Shown here: positions 7,030-14,268 of the stretch, piece after piece | Layout of the letters: the number at the start of each line of letters is the position of its first letter | How positions within the stretch are numbered: the stretch's first letter is position 1 | Assembly: GCA_965660165.1 (NCBI GenBank) | Contig: CBFHYU010000018.1 | Location: 1-47,569 of the forward strand | DNA: 47,569 nucleotides | Origin: WTJO01 sp965660165 | GTDB lineage: Bacteria; Pseudomonadota; Alphaproteobacteria; Puniceispirillales; Puniceispirillaceae | Direction: 5' to 3' | Notes under the pieces: generated by a model | Databases searched by the model: none | Seen by the model: only the letters and a program-made list of their open reading frames with translations | What the model was told of the DNA's origin: nothing | Translations under genes and position numbers: made by a program

Positions 7030-8253
7030 ATGACAGATAAATTGATTAAAAAAGCAACGACAAGACGCAGATTTCTGGGCGGTACTGCCGCAACAGTCGC
7101 GTTAAGCTCTGGGCTATCTATGCCATGGATTGCACAGGCGGCTGGAAATGTAAAAATCGGTTTAATCCATCCAGCCACTGGTTGGGCAGCCTATCCTGCA
7201 GCACAGCTTCGGTATGGTGCGCAGATGGCGATTGATGACATTAACGCCGCTGGCGGGATTAAATCTATGGGTGGTGCCAAGCTGGAGGCATTGCTTGGTG
7301 ATTCTCAGACAAAGCCTGAGATTGGTGCAGCAGAAGTTGAAAAAATGAATGAAGCTGGCGTGCATGCGATACAGGGCTGTTATCAGTCTGCTGTTGGTCT
7401 TGCCGCATCAGCTGCAGCCGCGAAATATAATATTCCGTTTTCTGTTGATGTAGGCGTGTCTGACAAGCTTGTTCAGCGTGGCCTGTCAAATGTGTTCAGA
7501 ATGGCAGATGGTTATGGACGTATTGCGCGGGATGCCGCAACAAATCTAGGCGAGATCAATAAAAATGCAGGAAGCCCTGCCAAATCTGTTGTGATTGTCC
7601 ATGAAGAATCAGAATTCGGCACAGGCACAGCGAAATTGATGACAGCGGCATTAAAAGAACATAATCTTGATGTCATTGATACAATCAAGCATGCTAATCC
7701 AACGCGTAACTTTGACAATATTGCCTTGCGGATTAAGTCTGCCAAGCCTGATATTGTGATGCCGATTAACTATCCTGGTGAATATGTGTTGCTTGCAAAA
7801 ACGCTTCGCCAGCAACGTGTTGATTTTATGGCTAGCTATTCTGTTCTAGGGGGTGGTTTCAACTTCAAATTTGTTGATGATCTGCCGCAGATTGCTGAAA
7901 ATATGATCGATGTGAATCATTGGTATAATCCAAATTCAGAATCAGGAAAGGCAATGCGCGCCCGTACTGAAGCAGACGGCAAATATTTCACCTTTGAGGT
8001 GTATTGTGCCTATATGTCAATCTTATTCCTTGCTGATGGGTTTGAGCGTGCTGGCTCAACAGACAAAGATGCGGTAAATGCCGCATTGGCAGCGTCTACC
8101 CTAGAGGTTGATTTCATGCCGTATGGTCAGACAAAGATGGTAGATGGCCAGAATATGGGATCACGAGCCGTGGCAATTCAGGCACAAAAAGGAGACGTTC
8201 AGATTATCGCGCCTTCTGCGTATGCGTCTGCAAAAGCGGTATTCCCGCGCTAA
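7030..8253 (+). CDS. ABC importer substrate-binding protein, Tat-exported (branched-chain amino acid type)
   Basis: Periplasmic ligand-binding protein of a LIV-type (HAAT family) ABC importer. ATG 7030 is preferred over an upstream TTG at 6991 because GAGGGAG lies just before it. The N-terminus has a twin-arginine signal: TTRRRFLGG (Arg12-14), then a small hydrophobic stretch and a likely cut after WIAQA, about residue 37. Export in folded form is implied. The mature part starts NVKIGLIHPATGWAAY and has the usual type I periplasmic-binding fold elements, for example ARDAATNLGEI and DIVMPINYPGEYVLL. The ligand cannot be read from sequence; members bind amino acids, amides, urea, aromatic acids or dicarboxylates. 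It is the first gene of a five-gene importer operon and is followed by a strong hairpin, which usually raises binding-protein level above that of the permeases. Confidence 0.93.
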   Translation: MTDKLIKKATTRRRFLGGTAATVALSSGLSMPWIAQAAGNVKIGLIHPATGWAAYPAAQLRYGAQMAIDDINAAGGIKSMGGAKLEALLGDSQTKPEIGAAEVEKMNEAGVHAIQGCYQSAVGLAASAAAAKYNIPFSVDVGVSDKLVQRGLSNVFRMADGYGRIARDAATNLGEINKNAGSPAKSVVIVHEESEFGTGTAKLMTAALKEHNLDVIDTIKHANPTRNFDNIALRIKSAKPDIVMPINYPGEYVLLAKTLRQQRVDFMASYSVLGGGFNFKFVDDLPQIAENMIDVNHWYNPNSESGKAMRARTEADGKYFTFEVYCAYMSILFLADGFERAGSTDKDAVNAALAASTLEVDFMPYGQTKMVDGQNMGSRAVAIQAQKGDVQIIAPSAYASAKAVFPR

Positions 8254-8269
8254 CCCTCTCATCTATTTA

Positions 8270-8297
8270 GGCAGGCACTAGCACATAAGTGCCTGCC
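8270..8297 (+). terminator. Hairpin between binding protein and permease (partial terminator)
   Basis: GGCAGGCACT (8270-8279) and AGTGCCTGCC (8288-8297) form a perfect ten-base stem with an eight-base loop, followed by CTTTATTATAAT. The T content after the stem is moderate, so it is probably a leaky terminator or an mRNA-stabilising stem that lets the binding protein be made in excess over the membrane parts. It also covers the in-frame GTG at 8289, which argues that translation of the next gene begins later, at ATG 8325. Confidence 0.75.
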
Positions 8298-8324
8298 CTT
8301 TATTATAATCAAAAGATTTTCTTC

Positions 8325-9203
8325 ATGCTTTCTGCGTCATTATCCATCTTGCCTGCCGCTATCATCAACGGGTTGATGTATGGCGCTATTTATGCGCTTG
8401 TTGCTCTTGGACTTACCTTGATTTATGGCGTGCTTCATATTATCAATTTTGCGCATGGGGCAATGTTAATGCTGGCATTATATGCCGCCTTTTTCTTGTT
8501 CAAGCTTGCCCAAATAGACCCCTATATTTCGATTTTTATTGTTACCCCGATTGCCTTTATGTTTGGGTATCTGATTTATCGATATGGCATTGGCGTGCTA
8601 TCCAAAGGCAAGGATCAGAATATTTTGCTGATTACGCTTGGGCTGTCTATTATCATTGAAAATAGCGCCCTGTTTTTCTTTAGTGGCGATCAGCAAACAG
8701 TTAGCCTTTCATATGGTTTTGAGGCGTTTGATTTAGGATTTATGTATCTTTCATATCCTAAGGTAATTTCCTTTTTTGCTGCATTGGTGATTTGTGCGTT
8801 GCTGTGGGCGTTGATGAGCCTCACTGATCTTGGCAGGGCTATTCGGGCGGTGGCAAAAGAACGGCAAGGTGCGCGTCTTGTTGGCATCAATGTTGAGCAT
8901 ATTTTTGCCGTTACATTTGGTATTGGTATTGCTTGTCTAGGGGCAGCAGGATGCATGATGTTGCCAATTTTCTATGTAGACCCGTATACAGGCAATATTT
9001 TTGTGCTGGTTGCGTTTACCATTGTGGTGCTAGGCGGGATGGGAAGTGTGCTTGGCGCACTATTAGGCGGCTTTATAATTGGCATTACTGAATCTGTAGG
9101 CGGATTATTGCTTGGTGAAAGTCTTGGGCAGATTGGTATCTCCCTTATATTCATTTTGATATTGATTTTTAAGCCAACTGGCCTGTTTGGAAGCAAGGTG
9201 TGA
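8325..9203 (+). CDS. LivH-type ABC importer permease
   Basis: Inner-membrane permease, 292 residues, about eight hydrophobic segments. The opening PAAIINGLMYGAIYALVALGLTLIYGVLHIINFAHGAMLML is diagnostic of LivH. The cytoplasmic coupling region reads GRAIRAVAKERQGARLVGINV, and the C-terminal half has VVLGGMGSVLGALLGGFIIG, ending in ILIFKPTGLFGSKV. ATG 8325 is chosen because the alternative GTG at 8289 lies inside the hairpin. It pairs with the LivM-type permease, whose start overlaps this stop (TGATG), and with two ATPases downstream. Confidence 0.93.
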   Translation: MLSASLSILPAAIINGLMYGAIYALVALGLTLIYGVLHIINFAHGAMLMLALYAAFFLFKLAQIDPYISIFIVTPIAFMFGYLIYRYGIGVLSKGKDQNILLITLGLSIIIENSALFFFSGDQQTVSLSYGFEAFDLGFMYLSYPKVISFFAALVICALLWALMSLTDLGRAIRAVAKERQGARLVGINVEHIFAVTFGIGIACLGAAGCMMLPIFYVDPYTGNIFVLVAFTIVVLGGMGSVLGALLGGFIIGITESVGGLLLGESLGQIGISLIFILILIFKPTGLFGSKV

Positions 9204-10195
9204 TGATGGCGCTAAATAAATACACTATCTGGCTTTTGCTATCTGCGATAATCGCCGCCTCTGCGCCTATATTTATCACCAGCAAATTTTATATTGATGT
9301 GCTGACGTTAATATTCTTCACTGCCTATATTGGTCAATCTTGGAATATTTTGGGGGGCTATGCTGGCCAGTTTTCCTTTGGCGGCGTGATGTTTTTTGGG
9401 ACAGGTGCCTATGCCTCTTCAGTATTGCTAACCAGCTTTGGTATTCCCCCTATTTTCGGGATTTTTGTGGCTATTTTTGCAGGGGCATTACTTGGGCTTA
9501 TTGTCGGGTTCATGTCATTCCGTTCAGGTTTGAAGGGGTCATATTTTGCTCTGATTACGCTTGCTTTTGCTGAATTATTGCGGGTATTGGCCAATTCTGT
9601 TGAATTTACAGGTGGCGGTGTAGGGCTGTTCCTTACCTATGCGCCAGGACTAAGCAATCTGCAATTCAAAACCCCGATTGGCTTTTACTATTTTGCATTT
9701 TTGCTGATGGTGATCTCAATTTTAATAGCGTTATGGCTTGAACGATCACGCTTTGGCGCACAGCTTGTTGCGATTAGAGAAAATGAAGAAGCCGCAGAAG
9801 CGCTTGGTATCAACACGCTAAAATGTAAGATTTATGCGATTATGATTATGGGGGCGATGGGTGGTGCCGCTGGTACCTTTTATGCGCAGAAATATCTGTA
9901 TCTTGATCCCCCTATTGCCTATTCGATTCATCTATCGGTTGAGATGCTTCTGGTTACGATTGTAGGCGGGATGGGCACTGTATTTGGCCCGCTAATAGGC
10001 GCGTTTGTGTTGCATATTGTCAATGAAATTGCGCGTCACCTTATTGATACACCAGGTCTTAGCTTGATTGTTTATGGGGTTATTCTGATTGTGATTATCA
10101 GCTATCTGCCAAATGGTCTTATTGGCATGTTCAAAAAGAAGATGGGCAGGCCAACTGCATTAAATAAGTTCCTATCAGGAGATAAAGATGCTTAG
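9203..10195 (+). CDS. LivM-type ABC importer permease
   Basis: Second inner-membrane permease of the importer, 330 residues. Family motifs: SWNILGGYAGQFSFGGVMFFGTGAYAS, the fingerprint of LivM, and in the coupling loop VAIRENEEAAEALGINTLKCKIYA, then VTIVGGMGTVFGPLIGAFVL. The stop of the preceding permease overlaps this ATG; a GTG at 9200 or ATG at 9206 would change the start by one residue. The C-terminus overlaps the next ATPase gene by eight bases, so the operon is translationally coupled. Confidence 0.93.
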   Translation: MMALNKYTIWLLLSAIIAASAPIFITSKFYIDVLTLIFFTAYIGQSWNILGGYAGQFSFGGVMFFGTGAYASSVLLTSFGIPPIFGIFVAIFAGALLGLIVGFMSFRSGLKGSYFALITLAFAELLRVLANSVEFTGGGVGLFLTYAPGLSNLQFKTPIGFYYFAFLLMVISILIALWLERSRFGAQLVAIRENEEAAEALGINTLKCKIYAIMIMGAMGGAAGTFYAQKYLYLDPPIAYSIHLSVEMLLVTIVGGMGTVFGPLIGAFVLHIVNEIARHLIDTPGLSLIVYGVILIVIISYLPNGLIGMFKKKMGRPTALNKFLSGDKDA

Positions 10196-10922
10196 GGTGG
10201 AGGGCGTTACCAAGCGGTTTGGCGGCCTTACGGCGGTATCTTCGGTTGATCTGGATGTAGCGGAAGGTGAAATTGTCTCTTTGATTGGCCCAAACGGGGC
10301 AGGCAAAACCACCCTATTTGCGATGGTAGCGGGCTTTCTAAGCCTCAATGAGGGAGAGATTTTTCTCAATAATGCGCCGATCGCTGGCATGAAGCCGCAT
10401 CAAATTTGCAAGCTTGGTATGGTACGCACCTTCCAGATTACCCAGCCTTTTGCTGGTCTGACTACCTTACAGAATATTATGGTTGGCGCTTATTCGCATA
10501 CAGATAGCCCAGCTGAAGCACAACAAAAAGCAGAGGAAGTTGCCGAAATTGTGGGCATGAGCGCATTGCTAGCGTCTGGCGCAGACAGCCTGACAGTGGC
10601 TGGCAGAAAGCGTCTTGAGCTTGCGCGCGCGCTAGCAACAAACCCTAAATTACTGCTTCTGGATGAGGTGATGGCAGGATTAAATCCTACCGAAATAGAC
10701 GAAATTGTGGCGGTGATAAAGGGGATCAGAGATACTGGCGTGACGATTTTTCTGATTGAGCATGTAATGAAAGCAGTGATGAACTTGTCTGACCGAAGCT
10801 ATGTGCTGAATGATGGTAAGCTGATTGCCACTGGCACACCTGCTGAAATCGCTGAAAACCCGCTTGTCATCGAAGCCTATCTAGGGCATGGCGCAGCAGA
10901 CGAGATGGTGAACGCATCATGA
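10188..10922 (+). CDS. LivG-type ABC importer ATPase
   Basis: Cytoplasmic ATP-binding subunit, 244 residues. Walker A is GPNGAGKTT at about residues 34-42, Walker B is LLLLDEVMAGLNP, and the switch His is in IFLIEHVMKAV. The ABC signature is degenerate (LTVAGRKRLELARAL), as is usual in LivG proteins. The C-terminal extension GTPAEIAENPLVIEAYLGHG is the BCA_ABC_TP_C tail that marks this subfamily. The ATG lies inside the LivM gene and the stop overlaps the next ATG (ATGA). Confidence 0.94.
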   Translation: MLRVEGVTKRFGGLTAVSSVDLDVAEGEIVSLIGPNGAGKTTLFAMVAGFLSLNEGEIFLNNAPIAGMKPHQICKLGMVRTFQITQPFAGLTTLQNIMVGAYSHTDSPAEAQQKAEEVAEIVGMSALLASGADSLTVAGRKRLELARALATNPKLLLLDEVMAGLNPTEIDEIVAVIKGIRDTGVTIFLIEHVMKAVMNLSDRSYVLNDGKLIATGTPAEIAENPLVIEAYLGHGAADEMVNAS

Positions 10923-11626
10923 GCTTAGTGTCAGTTCAAAATCTATCTGCTGGATATGGCTTTGTGGACGTGTTGAGGGATATTTCAATCGAGATTGATG
11001 CTGGTGAAATTGTGGCTGTGCTTGGCAGTAACGGAGTTGGTAAAACAACCTTGAATAACACACTTTCGGGCCTTATCACCCCCAAAGCAGGCGAGATCAC
11101 ATTTGATGGTCAAGCTGTATCGGGCAAATCTACGTCTGAAATTGTTGAGCTGGGGCTTGTGCATGTGCCAGAAGGCAGAAAGCTGTTTCCCAATTTAACC
11201 GTAAAAGATAATTTGGAATTAGGCTCATATCGCAGAGGCAAGGCTGACCGCAAACAAAATCTGGACGAGGTGCTGACGGTATTTCCAAAACTGGCAGAAC
11301 GGATTAACCAGCTGGCAGGCACACTTTCAGGCGGCGAGCAACAGATGGTAGCGATTGGCAGAGGGTTGATGAGCAACCCTAGATTGCTGATTTTGGACGA
11401 GCCTTCTTTGGGATTGTCACCATTGCTGGTTGAACAGATGTTTGAGCTTATCAAGCGGATCAATGACAAAGGCCTGACCATCTTGCTGGTTGAACAAAAT
11501 GTTATTCAGTCTTTGAATATTGCCCATAGAGCCTATGTAATTGAAGAGGGCCGTATCGCTATTTCAGGTGAGGCGAAAACCTTGCGTGATAATGCTGAGC
11601 TGAAAAAATCCTATTTAGGATTATAA
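10919..11626 (+). CDS. LivF-type ABC importer ATPase
   Basis: Second ATPase of the importer, 235 residues. Walker A GSNGVGKTT, Q-loop region GLVHVPEGRKLFPNLTVKDNL (PEGR is characteristic of LivF), canonical signature LSGGEQQMVAIGRGLM, Walker B LLILDEPSLGLSP, and switch His replaced by Gln in LLVEQNV, as is usual for LivF. The C-terminus ends KKSYLGL. It closes the operon and meets the convergent SDR 17 bases later, with no clear terminator between. Confidence 0.94.
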   Translation: MSLVSVQNLSAGYGFVDVLRDISIEIDAGEIVAVLGSNGVGKTTLNNTLSGLITPKAGEITFDGQAVSGKSTSEIVELGLVHVPEGRKLFPNLTVKDNLELGSYRRGKADRKQNLDEVLTVFPKLAERINQLAGTLSGGEQQMVAIGRGLMSNPRLLILDEPSLGLSPLLVEQMFELIKRINDKGLTILLVEQNVIQSLNIAHRAYVIEEGRIAISGEAKTLRDNAELKKSYLGL

Positions 11627-11643
11627 CCGCAGGTAAGGCGCCA

Positions 11644-12372
11644 CTATTGGGCTGTAAAACCGCCATCTGCTACGATCACCTGACCAGTGATAAATGACGC
11701 CGCATCAGAGGCTAAAAATACGGCCAGTCTGGCTATCTCGTCAGCCTCGCCAAACCGTCCAAGCGGGATGTTGTCAATTAGGCGGTGATAGCGTTCGGCA
11801 TTAGCGCGGGTCTGCGCTGTCATTGGGGTGGCGATAGGGCCTGGTGCGATGGCATTTACCCGAATATTACGTCCTGCCAATTCAAGCGCAAGCGAGCGCG
11901 TTAGCCCGTTAAGCCCTGATTTAGAGGCGGCATAGGCGGCGGCATTTTTATGACCAACCAGTCCGATTTGGCTTGAAATAAATACCATAGCAGAAGAATC
12001 ACAAAGATAGGGTGTGGCAAATTTTGCAAGCTCAAAATTAGCACTAAGATTTATATCAATTATCTTATGCCAATCAGCAGAAGAGGTCTCAGCAGTGGTT
12101 TTTAGCTCAATAATCCCTGCACAGCCTATCACCCCATCTAATTTATGATATTTGGCTGAAACATCTGCCAGAGACTGGCTTAAGGCGCTTGTATCTGTAA
12201 TATCTATCAGATAGCTATGATTACAAAATTGCGAGATTTTATCCTGCTGGCTGGCATCAAATATGGTGCCTGTAACATGTGCGCCAAAGCTGCTTAGAAG
12301 CCTACCTGTTGCAAGTCCAATACCGCTACCCAAGCCTGTTATGAAGAATGTTTTATTGACAAGTGAAATCAT
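11644..12372 (-). CDS. SDR family oxidoreductase (FabG-like)
   Basis: A 242-residue classical SDR. Cofactor motif TGLGSGIG near residues 12-19, IGCAGI in place of NNAG, Ser in VFISSQIG, and the YAASKSGLNGL catalytic pair. The C-terminal FLASDAASFITGQVIVADGGF is the classical FabG/3-oxoacyl-reductase ending. The substrate is unknown. It lies between the importer operon (convergent) and the racemase-like gene (divergent, 49 bases away), so it probably belongs to the same catabolic set and shares a promoter region with the latter. Confidence 0.92.
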   Translation of the reverse strand: MISLVNKTFFITGLGSGIGLATGRLLSSFGAHVTGTIFDASQQDKISQFCNHSYLIDITDTSALSQSLADVSAKYHKLDGVIGCAGIIELKTTAETSSADWHKIIDINLSANFELAKFATPYLCDSSAMVFISSQIGLVGHKNAAAYAASKSGLNGLTRSLALELAGRNIRVNAIAPGPIATPMTAQTRANAERYHRLIDNIPLGRFGEADEIARLAVFLASDAASFITGQVIVADGGFTAQ

Positions 12373-12421
12373 TCATGGCGTCCTTATTCTATTCGTTAAT
12401 GTGGCATATCACAGGCTGGTA

Positions 12422-13186
12422 ATGAAGCAGATTTTAGTCATTGTACCCTTTCCCATGTCGGATGATAATCTGGCGGCACGGCGGTCTCAGCTAGATGCAA
12501 TTCAGATTTCTGATGAGCTTGAATTCACCTTTAGGCCAGTAAAGGCGGCGCCGCGCAATTATATATCACATGCAGATATGATGCTTGCTGACATCTCTAT
12601 CTTTGAGGCTGGGATGGATGCAGAAACACAAGGGTTTGATGCTGTCTGTATCGACACTATGAGTGATTCAGGCGTGGAAGCATTACGCTCTGTACTATCA
12701 ATTCCTGTGATTGGCGCTGGTAGAAGCGCTGTATTAAATGCGTTATCGCTAGGGTCAACATTTTCAATAGTGACCATGTGGCAAAAATGGCGTCATCTGT
12801 ATGATAAGACCATATCAAATCTTGGTATTGAGCATGCGCTAGCGTCAGTGCGTTCGATAGATGTTGCGCCAGATAATCAGGCATTGCTTAGCGGAAAAGA
12901 AGATGCCTTATTCCCGTTGTTAGAACAGGCAGCACAAGCAGCAATCCAAGAAGATGGCGCTCAGGTTATTATTTTAGGGTCAACCACCATGCATCAAGCG
13001 CATGCATATCTGTCTGATGTCTTAGATGTGCCTGTAATAAATCCAGGCCCATTAAGCTATAAGATGGCTGAGATGATGTTGGGCTCGTCTCTGTCGCATA
13101 GCCGAAAAGCCTATCCAACATCACCTGTTCCGCGAGACCAGATGATACGGGCGATGATGGCCGCCGCCGCTAAATTTGATCATTAA
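12422..13186 (+). CDS. Asp/Glu/hydantoin racemase superfamily protein lacking both catalytic Cys
   Basis: A 254-residue protein of the Asp/Glu racemase superfamily, closest in layout to hydantoin racemase (HyuE) or related maleate isomerase folds. The start is the internal ATG at 12422 (MKQILVIVPF); the frame is open further upstream but that part runs over the divergent SDR. The two-domain fold is visible: FDAVCIDTMSDSGVEALRS and IPVIGAG, then VIILGSTTM and VPVINPGPLSYKMAEMML. In hydantoin racemase the acid/base pair is Cys in A-C-F-x-D-P-G and Cys in L-G-C-A-G-M; here these positions are Thr79 and Ser187. It may be a non-racemase member such as a decarboxylase or binding protein, or use other residues. 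Next to HyuA/HyuB by 4 kb, but function is open. Confidence 0.8.
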   Translation: MKQILVIVPFPMSDDNLAARRSQLDAIQISDELEFTFRPVKAAPRNYISHADMMLADISIFEAGMDAETQGFDAVCIDTMSDSGVEALRSVLSIPVIGAGRSAVLNALSLGSTFSIVTMWQKWRHLYDKTISNLGIEHALASVRSIDVAPDNQALLSGKEDALFPLLEQAAQAAIQEDGAQVIILGSTTMHQAHAYLSDVLDVPVINPGPLSYKMAEMMLGSSLSHSRKAYPTSPVPRDQMIRAMMAAAAKFDH

Positions 13187-13196
13187 ACAATGCTAG

Positions 13197-13595
13197 CTAG
13201 TGAGTGGCGTTAAGCGTATTTTCGCCTGCCATATATACTCTGACGGCTGAAAAGCTGCCATCTTTCACAGTAAAAAAATTGCAATTTGACTTATGAGCTA
13301 AACTGCCATCATGCAATTTGTTGGTTACCTGAAATCTTACAGCAATGTCAGTGCCAGACGGGTCAATTACAAAGTGAAATTTGTCATGTTTCACCCATTG
13401 GTGATGCGCCCACAGCCTGTCAAACATGCCTGTTATTGCATCATGGCCAACCAGCCTTACACCGTGTGTTTCAACAGTAAAGACGCACTCTTTGGCCAAA
13501 GTGTTTACTATCATTTCGATATTTTCTTCATCTACGCCCTTGAAGTAAGTAAGCACTTTTTGTTCAAGCAAATGCGCTGTCATCATAGCCCTCAT
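13197..13595 (-). CDS. SnoaL-like / NTF2-fold protein
   Basis: A 132-residue protein of the nuclear-transport-factor-2/SnoaL fold (alpha plus beta barrel cone). It shows the usual N-terminal helices KVLTYFKGVDEENIEMIVNTLA, then ECVFTVETHGVRLVGHDAITGMFDRLW and a C-terminal strand pair. Such proteins act as small isomerases, cyclases, hydratases or binding proteins; no catalytic set can be assigned. Its ATG overlaps the stop of the tautomerase-SnoaL fusion gene upstream by four bases, so two NTF2-fold proteins are made together. Confidence 0.8.
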   Translation of the reverse strand: MRAMMTAHLLEQKVLTYFKGVDEENIEMIVNTLAKECVFTVETHGVRLVGHDAITGMFDRLWAHHQWVKHDKFHFVIDPSGTDIAVRFQVTNKLHDGSLAHKSNCNFFTVKDGSFSAVRVYMAGENTLNATH

Positions 13596-14149
13596 CTTGT
13601 TGTTTCTGCTAAATCATTCCAAACTTGCTGGGATGTAATACTTCCATCACGCAGGGTGAATCTGTCAATAAAGCGGATATTGTCAAATGGCGTTCCATCT
13701 GGCCAGATACCCCGCAAGGTACCAAAACAAGTCACACAGGCTTCTGTGCCATGAAAAGCAGTATCAAATCCGTCATATGTTTTGGCTATTGACTGGTATC
13801 GTGTCTTTGCCCATGCGACCAGCTCATGAAGTTGGTGAAAGCGATGATTGCCAGGAAACACCATTTCAAACTCTGCGCCTAGAAAGCTAGCAGCCTCATC
13901 CAAATCCCGCCGTTCCATCGCATCTAAAAATGCTCTGACAATGATTTCAGGCTGTTGTGGTGCAGCAGCAGGCGCTCTGTTGACCCTGCCGCGCATATAA
14001 TTTTCGGCGCTAATTTCCTTAATGGTGACAATCACAAGATCAGGGTGAGCGCCAATCGTTGCGCAAGCCGCATCTGTAAGTCGTTCGGCAATAAGGTTTC
14101 GGGTTTGTCTGTCATATCCTTCAATTAAGCTACATTCTATCATTGGCAT
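13592..14149 (-). CDS. Tautomerase (4-OT family) fused to a SnoaL-like domain
   Basis: A 185-residue two-domain protein. I place the start at ATG 14149 because it gives Met-Pro (MPMIECSLIEGYDRQ), which exposes the Pro1 nucleophile needed by 4-oxalocrotonate tautomerases after Met removal, and because GGGGGAGAG lies nine bases upstream. A start at 14167 would bury the proline. Residues 1-55 follow the tautomerase pattern (LIEGYDRQTRNLIAERLTDA, VTIKEISAENYMRG). A linker rich in Ala, Pro and Gln follows, then an NTF2/SnoaL domain from about residue 70 (IVRAFLDAMERRDLDEAASFLG) to the end. The family normally isomerises enol and keto dicarboxylates; the fusion partner may bind the same acid. Divergent from the aconitase-like operon. 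Confidence 0.8.
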   Translation of the reverse strand: MPMIECSLIEGYDRQTRNLIAERLTDAACATIGAHPDLVIVTIKEISAENYMRGRVNRAPAAAPQQPEIIVRAFLDAMERRDLDEAASFLGAEFEMVFPGNHRFHQLHELVAWAKTRYQSIAKTYDGFDTAFHGTEACVTCFGTLRGIWPDGTPFDNIRFIDRFTLRDGSITSQQVWNDLAETTR

Positions 14150-14179
14150 TTCAGCGCTCTCCCCCATCTATTTTCCTTA

Positions 14180-14202
14180 TATAATTATACCTATCTATAG
14201 AT
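14180..14202. promoter_or_regulatory. Two short palindromes in the divergent tautomerase/aconitase gap
   Basis: TATAATTATA (14180-14189) and ATCTATAGAT (14193-14202) are both perfect ten-base palindromes and lie four bases apart in the 119-base gap between divergent genes. They are AT-rich and could be operator or promoter elements for both directions. The CTATAG core is related to the half-site CTATAAT found before the importer operon, but the match is too short to claim one regulator. Confidence 0.35.
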
Positions 14203-14268
14203 TTTTTGTCTGCTGAAATTGGGACAGAAAACAGTTTTATTCATGCAAAATTGTGATACGGTTTATCG

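Noticed and set aside
8289..8324. In-frame GTG at 8289 as the start of the first LivH permease
   Set aside because: It lies inside the right arm of a ten-base hairpin, and the added residues are not part of the LivH N-terminus.
13311..13754. Forward open frame of 147 codons opposite the SnoaL and tautomerase genes
   Set aside because: It runs antisense across two coupled genes with clear families, has no ribosome site or domain pattern, and is Cys/His-rich in the way shadow frames often are.
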